8,106 nt of DNA from Spirochaeta sp. (GTDB lineage Bacteria > Spirochaetota > Spirochaetia > DSM-2461), in assembly GCA_030592625.1 (NCBI GenBank), contig JAUVIY010000105.1, forward strand, positions 1-8,106, given 5' to 3'. The translations under genes and the position numbers were made by a program. The notes below the pieces were generated by a model that saw only the letters and a list, made by a program, of their open reading frames with translations, ran no database searches and was not told the origin of the DNA. Positions 1 through 5,903 of this stretch are shown here, one piece after another. Every line of letters begins with the position of its first letter. Positions within the stretch are counted from its first letter, which is position 1.

Positions 1-2
1 AA

Positions 3-617
3 TCGGATTTTCTCGAATTTTTCACTCACATCCATCCATTACAGATCGCCATCCTGTGGGGTGCTCTGGATGCCTATCTTATATACCGGGCCGTATTCGG
101 TTTTTCAAACACCACCATGAAAGGTCTCTATATACCTCTGGCCTTTCTGGCCGGACTCTTTATCTGGACGTTTGCCGAGTATTCTCTTCACCGCTGGCTG
201 TTTCATTTCAAAACCAGGACCCCGATTCAGGAGAGAATCAGCTTTCTTTTTCATGGAATCCACCATGCCGAGCCGATGGTGAAAACTCGACTGGTGATGC
301 CTTTTCCGGTGAGTATACCTCTGGCATCACTGTTTTTCGGGCTTTTTTACCTGGTCTGTGCAATCCTGCTAAAGCGGCCTCAATGGATAGCACCGGCTTT
401 CTCAGGATTTATATCGGGGTATCTGTTCTACGATCTCGGGCACTTTGCATTCCATCATATCAAGACGAAAAACCCTTATCTTGTGTACGTTCGTAAACAC
501 CATATGCGTCATCACGGATCGGAAAGTCATCTTCGTTTCGGGGTATCCAACCCGCTATGGGATTACGTTTTCCGTACCATGCCCCGGTATGATGCAGATG
601 GAAAGCTGATGAATTAG
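3..617 (+). CDS. Fatty acid 2-hydroxylase-like (FA2H/Scs7 type) membrane enzyme, 5' end outside window
   Basis: This is an integral-membrane di-metal oxygenase of the fatty acid hydroxylase/sterol desaturase superfamily, closest in motif order to FA2H/Scs7, which put a 2-hydroxyl on fatty acyl chains of (sphingo)lipids. Counting from the codon at base 3, the histidine boxes are H63-x4-H68 (EYSLHRWLFH), H84/H87/H88 (FHGIHH), H147/H151/H152 (GHFAFHH) and H166/H167/H170/H171 (HHMRHH), followed by the FA2H-like C-terminal FGVSNPLWDYVF. These supply the ten histidines known to bind the metal pair. Hydrophobic stretches lie near residues 12-34, 42-59, 101-123 and 128-145. The frame stays open from the left edge. 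The 38 codons before the first ATG (base 117) encode a plausible membrane segment, and that ATG has no ribosome site, so the true start is probably left of the window. No cytochrome b5 domain is visible. The stop TAG overlaps the mtaB stop in a shared TTAG. Family certain; substrate inferred. Confidence 0.88.
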   Translation, partial: SDFLEFFTHIHPLQIAILWGALDAYLIYRAVFGFSNTTMKGLYIPLAFLAGLFIWTFAEYSLHRWLFHFKTRTPIQERISFLFHGIHHAEPMVKTRLVMPFPVSIPLASLFFGLFYLVCAILLKRPQWIAPAFSGFISGYLFYDLGHFAFHHIKTKNPYLVYVRKHHMRHHGSESHLRFGVSNPLWDYVFRTMPRYDADGKLMN

Positions 618-2035
618 CCCGGCACCACAACACCGAGAAGATCCGGATCTTCACCGGGTTCCACGGCCTCAATACGTACATGAAAGAAACTGTTCTGAAC
701 GCTTTGGGGCGAGTGTGTGCTGGGTATAGAAAACTTCACGGGCACATAGGGTGCCGAAAACCCCCGGGCCGTCAGACTACCGTAGGGCTGGAGTACGGCC
801 CGCTCCACCAGTACCTCCTGAATCGTACCCAACAGGGAGTTCCTGTAAACTCGCTTGGTTGCCTCGGAGAGGTTTCGAACTGATTCGGCTCGGATTTTCT
901 TGTCGGCATCGGATAGATGTCCATCCATACGGTCGGCCCGGGTGCCCTCTCTCCGGGAATATGGAAAGGTATGAATGTGACCGAAGCCCAGGCGATCGCA
1001 GAACCTCAGTGTATCGGCGAAATCATCTTCACTTTCTCCAGGGAATCCGACTATGACGTCAGTGGTGAGATTGAACCCCGGAATCCGGCGGCGGAGTTCA
1101 CCGGCAATGCGTTCGAATCCGGCCGCCGTGTATTGGCGCCTCATCGACAGCAAAACCTTTTCCGAGCCTGACTGCAGGCACAGATGCATGTGAGGAGTCA
1201 TTTTCGGATGGGTCATCAGATCCAGAAGTCTCCCGTCGATTCTATCGGGTTCGACGGAACCCAGCCGCAAGCGAAAATCACCTTTGGCATTCAGGCAGGC
1301 CTCCACCAGATCGGCGAATCCCAGCCTGTCTTCATCCCGGATCTCCTCCCAGCGGCTCATGTTTACTCCGGTGAGGACAATTTCCCTGTACCCGGCCGCA
1401 GCGGCTTCCTCCACAACCATCACCGCTTCGTCCAGAGGCCTGCTGATACCCCGTCCCCGGACGAAGGGGATGATACAGAACGTGCAGAAATTATCGCATC
1501 CGTCCTGAACCTTCACCATGGCCCGGGTCCTGAATATCCGCTCCGCCAGGGGGTATCCGAAGGGATCCCGTTTGTTTTCGAGATGTCCCGGAAGAATTTC
1601 CCCACGGAAGTGGGCGTCGATAAGCTGGGGTATGAGGCTCTTGTGATCGTTACCTACCACGTAGGTTCGGCCGTCGGCCTCAAGTTTCTCCCGGTGACCA
1701 TCCGCATAACAACCGGTCATCACCACGAGGCCGGAAGATTCACCATCATCAGGTAACATGTCACTCTCATTTGATCGTATCCTTATCGCCTGGTTCATGG
1801 CTGAGCGGCTCTTGCGATCGGCGGCATTGGTGACGGTGCAGCTGTTTACAACGACCACATCGGCGGAAGAACCAAAATCCACCACATCCCAGCCGAGGGA
1901 TTTGAAACCGGTGGCAATGGCCTCGGTTTCGGCCTGGTTGAGCTTGCAGCCAAGTGTTTTAAAGGCGATTCGCCGGGATTCGGTAAGACGAGAATGAGAG
2001 GTATTATACCCGGCGAGATTTGAACCGGCGGCCAT
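614..2035 (-). CDS. mtaB: tRNA (t6A37) methylthiotransferase MtaB
   Basis: A radical-SAM methylthiotransferase that adds the 2-methylthio group to N6-threonylcarbamoyladenosine at position 37 of ANN-decoding tRNAs, making ms2t6A. At 473 residues it is slightly longer than usual. The N-terminal UPF0004 domain (about 22-140) carries the three cysteines for the auxiliary [4Fe-4S] cluster: C30 in FKTLGCKLNQAET (the MtaB signature), C66 in NSCTVT and C109 in TGC. The radical-SAM core has C180-x3-C184-x2-C187 (GCDNFCTFC) followed by PFVRGRGISRP, and VGFPGE at 329-334. A TRAM RNA-binding domain fills about 400-473, beginning near RNSLLG and including GFSAPYVPVKF. The first ATG adds about 22 residues before the conserved start, with no internal ATG to choose instead. 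It overlaps the stop of miaB by one base (TGATG), so translation is probably coupled to the upstream gene. All six cluster cysteines are present, so it should be active. Confidence 0.93.
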   Translation of the reverse strand: MAAGSNLAGYNTSHSRLTESRRIAFKTLGCKLNQAETEAIATGFKSLGWDVVDFGSSADVVVVNSCTVTNAADRKSRSAMNQAIRIRSNESDMLPDDGESSGLVVMTGCYADGHREKLEADGRTYVVGNDHKSLIPQLIDAHFRGEILPGHLENKRDPFGYPLAERIFRTRAMVKVQDGCDNFCTFCIIPFVRGRGISRPLDEAVMVVEEAAAAGYREIVLTGVNMSRWEEIRDEDRLGFADLVEACLNAKGDFRLRLGSVEPDRIDGRLLDLMTHPKMTPHMHLCLQSGSEKVLLSMRRQYTAAGFERIAGELRRRIPGFNLTTDVIVGFPGESEDDFADTLRFCDRLGFGHIHTFPYSRREGTRADRMDGHLSDADKKIRAESVRNLSEATKRVYRNSLLGTIQEVLVERAVLQPYGSLTARGFSAPYVPVKFSIPSTHSPQSVQNSFFHVRIEAVEPGEDPDLLGVVVPG

Positions 2036-3423
2036 CAGCAGACTCTGCCTTCGATGCTTAAAGGCCGGGCGGAAATAATCTCCACATCAACGAAATCACC
2101 GATCCGCACACCGGCCGCGGCCAGCCGGACCGGGATACGACCTTCGGTGTAGCCCGACAGGTATCCTTCCTTGCGGTCTTCACCAGTTACAAGAACCCGT
2201 TCAACGGTACCCACCCTTCTGCGGTTCAGGGGTGCGGCAATCTCCAGGAGTATATCGCTGAGCTTACGGTACCGCCGTTCCTTCTCTTCCCTGGTAACAT
2301 CATCATCCCAGCGTGCGCTGACGGCTCCGGGCCGGGGGCTGTACCGGGCAATGTAGGCCATATCGTATTTAAATTCCCGCATGGCCTTGATCGTGTGTTC
2401 GAACTGCTCCTCGGATTCGCCGTTGAAACCGACAATGATATCGGTGAAGAGGGCGGCTTCCGGCAGGATGCTTCGAATATCATTCACCACTGTACGGTAC
2501 CGGTCCATGGAATGGTTACGATTCATCTTCAGGAGAACCTTGTCGTCGCCGGACTGGAGCGGCAGATGAATCCAGTCTGCCAGCACCTCAAATTCTGCCA
2601 TGACTTCAAGCAGATTGCGAGTCATGTCCCTGGGATGGGGGGATGTGAAATAGGTCCGGAATTCTTTTCCGCTCTCACGCCCGATTTCCCCTACGGCCCT
2701 CATGAGCTCAGGGAAAGAAAGCTCTTCTCCTTTCTTGTCCAGTCCGTAGGAATTCACATTCTGTCCCAGCAGCGTAATGGACTTGCATCCGTTATCCACC
2801 AGGTAGCGAATCTCATCCAGAATTTCTGCCGAAGGCCTGGAAACCTCCCGTCCCCGAGTGTATGGCACGGCGCAAAAGGTACAGAACTTGTCGCAGCCGT
2901 TCTGAATCGGCACGTATGCCTCGATAACGGAACTGTAACTGGGCTTCACCTTCCAGAAACTTTCGATACGCTCCCGGGCCTCTTCACGTCCCGGCTTGCC
3001 TATTTCAGGTGCGCCGATATGATCGGATGATACCGTCCCTGTTTCGACCCGGGCGGTCTCAAAAGCACCCGGTGTGGGTACGCCGTACTGCCGAATCATG
3101 TCGGGAAGCTCCGGCAGCTGATCGATGGGAAACATCAGATCGAACATTTTGAGGAATTTATCCCGATCGGCGGGAAGGACACAGCCGGAGATGAACGTGA
3201 GAGTCGGTCTCTCCGATTTTACGGCATTCCAATTTCGAATTCTGCCATACACCCGGTCGATGGCCTTCTGGCGAACTGAACAGGCGATAATTCCCTTGAT
3301 TATAATATCCGGATCGTTATCATTTTCGGATTCAACGTACCCCATACCGTTCAGAACAGTACGGACCCTTTCGGTATCGGAGCGATTCATCTGGCACCCG
3401 AAGGGCAAGATGTAATATTTCAT
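2035..3423 (-). CDS. miaB: tRNA-2-methylthio-N6-dimethylallyladenosine synthase MiaB
   Basis: A radical-SAM enzyme that converts i6A37 to ms2i6A37 in tRNAs reading UNN codons. Length is 462 residues, normal for the family. Auxiliary-cluster cysteines are C10 (PFGCQMNRSDTER), C48 (IIACSVRQKAIDRVYG) and C81 (ISGC). The SAM-cluster motif is C177-x3-C181-x2-C184 (NGCDKFCTFC), followed by AVPYTRGREVSRP, which is characteristic of MiaB. HLPLQSGDDKVLLKMNR (286-302) and DIIVGFNGESEEQF (328-341) are core motifs. A TRAM domain covers about 403-461. Two oddities: the usual NTC before SVR is replaced by IAC, and the spacing from C81 to the SAM motif is about 20 residues longer than in E. coli MiaB, owing to a polar linker around 112-160. 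The ATG is fixed by MKYYILPFGCQMN, with AAGGAA about 10 bases upstream. It is the first gene of a two-gene unit with mtaB. Confidence 0.93.
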   Translation of the reverse strand: MKYYILPFGCQMNRSDTERVRTVLNGMGYVESENDNDPDIIIKGIIACSVRQKAIDRVYGRIRNWNAVKSERPTLTFISGCVLPADRDKFLKMFDLMFPIDQLPELPDMIRQYGVPTPGAFETARVETGTVSSDHIGAPEIGKPGREEARERIESFWKVKPSYSSVIEAYVPIQNGCDKFCTFCAVPYTRGREVSRPSAEILDEIRYLVDNGCKSITLLGQNVNSYGLDKKGEELSFPELMRAVGEIGRESGKEFRTYFTSPHPRDMTRNLLEVMAEFEVLADWIHLPLQSGDDKVLLKMNRNHSMDRYRTVVNDIRSILPEAALFTDIIVGFNGESEEQFEHTIKAMREFKYDMAYIARYSPRPGAVSARWDDDVTREEKERRYRKLSDILLEIAAPLNRRRVGTVERVLVTGEDRKEGYLSGYTEGRIPVRLAAAGVRIGDFVDVEIISARPLSIEGRVC

Positions 3424-3694
3424 TCTTCTTAAGTTCCTTTAAAAAGCAGACTTCGGCGTGGATCCTGTCGCAATTACCGCAGAAGTAGGTAAAACAGCCT
3501 TCGGGAGCCGGAATATCTTTCAGCCGGCCGGTGACCCGACCGCGATAAGTACCGGTGGCAAAAAAGGGAAGGGGCACGAGAGGCCACCAATATCCACCAG
3601 AACGCCTTTCTCGAAGCGAAGGATGCAGGCTCCCGTCCCTCATTCCCTTTTCCGTATCCACCGCCATATCGTTTTCTGAAAAAGTGCCATACAT
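3332..3694 (-). CDS. Possible small protein upstream of and overlapping miaB (uncertain)
   Basis: An open frame of up to 120 codons reads in the miaB direction, fills most of the otherwise geneless divergent region and runs 92 bases into miaB in another frame. I do not recognise it. The predicted protein is rich in arginine, has a hydrophobic patch near residues 35-46 (GYWWPLVPLPFF) and a cysteine cluster C67, C72, C75, C82 (EGCFTYFCGNC then AEVC). Possible starts are codons 1, 10 and 18. Only the third has a hint of a ribosome site (GGAAAAGGGA before the ATG). Codons over the non-overlapping part look unexceptional, which mildly favours real coding. The long overlap with miaB and the lack of a known family argue against it. 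It could instead be miaB leader RNA or a decayed gene. Treat it as a candidate only. Confidence 0.3.
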   Translation of the reverse strand: MYGTFSENDMAVDTEKGMRDGSLHPSLRERRSGGYWWPLVPLPFFATGTYRGRVTGRLKDIPAPEGCFTYFCGNCDRIHAEVCFLKELKKNEILHLALRVPDESLRYRKGPYCSERYGVR

Positions 3695-3720
3695 TACCCC
3701 GTTACAGGTGTTTTCGGCAA
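3691..3720 (-). promoter_or_regulatory. Candidate promoter reading toward miaB
   Basis: On the minus strand, TTGCCG (3715-3720) and TAATGT (3691-3696) are separated by 18 bases. The -35 and spacer resemble the lipA promoter on the other strand. Transcription would start near 3684 and give a leader of about 260 bases before miaB, or include the uncertain small ORF from its second or third ATG. The -10 match is only moderate. Confidence 0.28.
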
Positions 3721-3740
3721 GGTTCGCCCTGCATGAGTAT

Positions 3741-3770
3741 TTGCCAAAGTGGCTCAGATTGGTCTAATCT
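3741..3770 (+). promoter_or_regulatory. Predicted sigma70-type promoter of lipA-arcA
   Basis: TTGCCA (3741-3746) and TAATCT (3765-3770) are separated by 18 bases. The -10 box ends 7 bases before the ATG at 3778, so transcription would begin at or just before the start codon and the lipA message would be leaderless. This agrees with the absence of a Shine-Dalgarno site in front of that ATG. The -10 box lies inside a 19-bp imperfect palindrome. Confidence 0.5.
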
Positions 3771-3772
3771 CA
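3754..3772. promoter_or_regulatory. DtxR/IdeR-box-like 19-bp palindrome over the lipA -10 box
   Basis: TCAGATTGGTCTAATCTCA is symmetric at 7 of 9 base pairs around a central T, with a perfect AGATT/AATCT core. Against the DtxR consensus as I recall it (TTAGGTTAGCCTAACCTAA), 13 of 19 positions agree. It covers the predicted -10 box, so a bound protein would block transcription. A DtxR-family gene lies about 2.1 kb away. That this regulator binds here is inference. Confidence 0.4.
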
Positions 3773-3777
3773 TATCC

Positions 3778-4668
3778 ATGTCAGGAATCTTGAGAAAGCC
3801 CCACTGGCTCAAAATTAAGCTCGATACGACGACAGACACCGCGGAAGTTCGAAGAGTCCTCCGGGAGGAAGGCCTGAATACGGTCTGCGAAGAGGCGCAT
3901 TGCCCCAATCTCCACGAATGCTGGAGCCATTACCGAACGGCCACTTTCATGATTCTGGGAGATACCTGTACACGAAGATGCCGGTTCTGTGCGGTGAAAA
4001 CCGGTAAACCCGATGCCCCCGATGAACTTGAACCCGGCAGGGTGGCCGCATCGATTGAGTCACTGGGCATTAAACATGCCGTAATCACGATGGTGGACCG
4101 GGACGACCTGGCCGACGGAGGTGCAAAATATCTGGCAGCCACCGGACGGGCCATCAAGGCAAGGAATCCTGAAATCACCGTCGAATATCTCTCGTCGGAC
4201 ATGATGGGCATGAAGAAAAGCATTGCCGAACTGGTTGAATCCAGCCCTGAAATCCTGGGACATAACGTGGAAACCATCCGGCGCCTCAATCCGGTTATCC
4301 GGTCCCGGAGCGACTACGATCGTTCCCTGGGTTTCCTCGAAACGGCTAGGACACTGGACGGGAATCTACTGCTGAAGAGCAGTATTATGCTCGGTCTCGG
4401 GGAAGAGATGGCCGAGGTGTGGGAAACTCTGTCGGATCTGCGGGATGCAGGATGCAATCTGGTGAATATCGGCCAATATCTACAGCCGACCCGACAGCAT
4501 ATACCGGTAAAACGCTATTGGAGACCTGATGAATTTGTCGAATTGGCGAAAAAAGCTCAGGTTATGGGGTTCGATCATGTCGAGGCCGGCCCTCTGGTAC
4601 GTTCCAGCTATCATGCCGGCAGTCAGTTGAAGAGATTGCTGGAAGGCCGCAGGAAAAACCATGCCTGA
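3778..4668 (+). CDS. lipA: Lipoyl synthase LipA
   Basis: A radical-SAM enzyme that inserts two sulfurs into octanoyl groups on carrier proteins (GcvH or E2 subunits), making lipoyl cofactor; it works after LipB/LipM in the cytosol. With start ATG 3778 it has 296 residues, normal for LipA. The auxiliary cluster motif is C37-x4-C42-x5-C48 (VCEEAHCPNLHEC), the SAM cluster C64-x3-C68-x2-C71 (GDTCTRRCRFC). The C-terminal RSSYHAG supplies the serine that ligates the auxiliary cluster. VDRDDLADGGA and GHNVETIRRLNP are further family motifs. An in-frame ATG at 3733 exists, but it would add 15 residues without family resemblance and lies upstream of the predicted -35 box, so I chose 3778 (MSGILRKPHWLK). 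The family's usual PDF element appears here as SSDMMG, a modest divergence. It overlaps arcA by 8 bases. No lipB, gcv or pdh gene is visible nearby. Confidence 0.93.
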   Translation: MSGILRKPHWLKIKLDTTTDTAEVRRVLREEGLNTVCEEAHCPNLHECWSHYRTATFMILGDTCTRRCRFCAVKTGKPDAPDELEPGRVAASIESLGIKHAVITMVDRDDLADGGAKYLAATGRAIKARNPEITVEYLSSDMMGMKKSIAELVESSPEILGHNVETIRRLNPVIRSRSDYDRSLGFLETARTLDGNLLLKSSIMLGLGEEMAEVWETLSDLRDAGCNLVNIGQYLQPTRQHIPVKRYWRPDEFVELAKKAQVMGFDHVEAGPLVRSSYHAGSQLKRLLEGRRKNHA

Positions 4669-5890
4669 TAAATCGTTTCTCGGTGTCCGCTCTGAAGTCG
4701 AACCACTGAAAAAAGTACTGCTCCATCGCCCGGGGAAGGAAATGGAAACCCTCACCCCGGAAGTGCTGGAAAACCTCCTCTTTGAAGACATCCCCTGGCT
4801 TAAGAAACTTCAGGAGGAGCACGACGGATTTGCCGATGCCCTGCGGGAAACCGGATGTGAAGTATTCTACTATACCGATCTCCTTAAAAAGGTGCTCGGC
4901 GATGCCGATGTTGCCGCCGAAGCCGCAAATCACATGGTTTCCACCGGACGCATACCTCAGTCCCGACTCCGGGAGGAAATCAGGGAACGGCTTATGTCTA
5001 TGGAGACTGAAGATCTGGCTGATGTGATGATTGGGGGCTTGAGAAAGGACGCCGTTCCTCACAGTGATGATGAGAAGCGTCTTTCCTGGTGGATTCAAGA
5101 GGATTTTCCATTCTACATCAATCCTCTGCCAAACCTTTATTTCACGAGGGATCCTGGGGCGATGATCGGTAATGGATTGGCGCTGAGCGCCATGCAGACC
5201 CATGCCAGGAGCCGGGAGTCTTTCCTTCTGGACCTGATCCGCCGGCATCACCCGATGTTCTCATCCATAAATCGGAAGCTGTGGTATTCACCGGATATGG
5301 GCGACAGCCTGGAAGGCGGAGACATATTGGTGCTTTCCGACAGCGCAATCGCCGTCGGTGCCAGCGTCCGGACAGGAAGCGATGCCATCGAAACACTGGC
5401 TCACTGCCTTTTTGAGAGTGATTCAGGCATCAGGGAAGTTCTGGTTGTCAGGATTCCCGCGGCCCGGGCCTACATGCACCTGGACACGGTATTTACAATG
5501 GTGGACCGGGACAGTTTCACTCTTTTTCCCGGTGTGGCAGACGCCATAAGGGTATTCAGACTCACTCCCTCCGCAGGAGCTGCGATACGCATCAGGGAAG
5601 CGGAGAACCTGGAGAAGGGGTTAGCTGAGATTCTCGGGTTACCTGCCGTCCGGGTACTCAGGAGCGGAGGAATAGACCGGGGTGCTGCGGCAAGGGAGCA
5701 GTGGAACGACAGTGCCAATACCCTGGCAGTCAGCCCCGGAACCGTGATTACCTACAATCGTAATACGGCATCCAATGAGGCACTTGAGAAAGCCGGGATA
5801 AACGTTCTGGAGATTGAAGGATCGGAACTGGTCAGAGGGCGCGGCGGTCCCCGATGTATGAGTATGCCCCTGCAGCGGGAAGAGTCATAA
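4661..5890 (+). CDS. arcA: Arginine deiminase ArcA
   Basis: Hydrolyses L-arginine to citrulline and ammonia, the first step of the arginine deiminase pathway, giving ATP with ArcB and ArcC and helping resist acid. The protein has 409 residues, the usual length. Catalytic residues are all in place: D164 in LPNLYFTRDP, E218 and D221 in EGGD, H273 and D275 in MHLDTVFTMVD, and the nucleophile C399 in RGRGGPRCMSMPL. NTLAVSPGTVITYNRN (353-368) is also typical. The start is supported by AGGA seven bases upstream, inside the end of lipA, so the two genes are probably translated from one message. No ornithine carbamoyltransferase, carbamate kinase or arginine/ornithine exchanger gene is present in the window, so the remaining pathway steps, if they exist, are encoded elsewhere. 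It ends 13 bases from the stop of the convergent regulator gene. Confidence 0.95.
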   Translation: MPDKSFLGVRSEVEPLKKVLLHRPGKEMETLTPEVLENLLFEDIPWLKKLQEEHDGFADALRETGCEVFYYTDLLKKVLGDADVAAEAANHMVSTGRIPQSRLREEIRERLMSMETEDLADVMIGGLRKDAVPHSDDEKRLSWWIQEDFPFYINPLPNLYFTRDPGAMIGNGLALSAMQTHARSRESFLLDLIRRHHPMFSSINRKLWYSPDMGDSLEGGDILVLSDSAIAVGASVRTGSDAIETLAHCLFESDSGIREVLVVRIPAARAYMHLDTVFTMVDRDSFTLFPGVADAIRVFRLTPSAGAAIRIREAENLEKGLAEILGLPAVRVLRSGGIDRGAAAREQWNDSANTLAVSPGTVITYNRNTASNEALEKAGINVLEIEGSELVRGRGGPRCMSMPLQREES

Positions 5891-5903
5891 TCCTGTCAAC
5901 CGG

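Larger units (their letters stand above)
3424..3777. other. Divergent regulatory region between miaB and lipA
   Basis: This 354-bp gap separates the starts of two oppositely transcribed genes and must hold promoters for both. It contains the lipA promoter with an overlapping palindrome at its right end, a weaker candidate promoter for the miaB direction, and the uncertain small minus-strand ORF. I found no tRNA, no clear riboswitch fold and no hairpin followed by a T-run. Confidence 0.6.

Noticed and set aside
56..496. 146-codon plus-strand ORF overlapping the hydroxylase in another frame
   Set aside because: The hydroxylase frame carries all histidine boxes. This frame has no motif and ends inside it.
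1184..1756. 190-codon plus-strand ORF opposite mtaB
   Set aside because: It is antisense to a gene with every family motif intact, and its translation shows no recognisable domain. Long antisense frames are common in such coding sequence.
2395..3030. 211-codon plus-strand ORF opposite miaB
   Set aside because: It lies entirely within the conserved radical-SAM core of miaB, with no family resemblance of its own.
3733..3777. Upstream in-frame ATG for lipA
   Set aside because: The 15 extra residues do not resemble LipA, and the ATG precedes the predicted -35 box. The protein aligns naturally from MSGILRKPHWLK at 3778.
3424..3777. Riboswitch or structured RNA between miaB and lipA
   Set aside because: No recognisable conserved core or convincing stem set was found, and the lipA message appears leaderless.
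4562..5251. 229-codon minus-strand ORF opposite lipA and arcA
   Set aside because: It spans the junction of two firmly identified genes on the other strand and encodes a low-quality protein with no motif.
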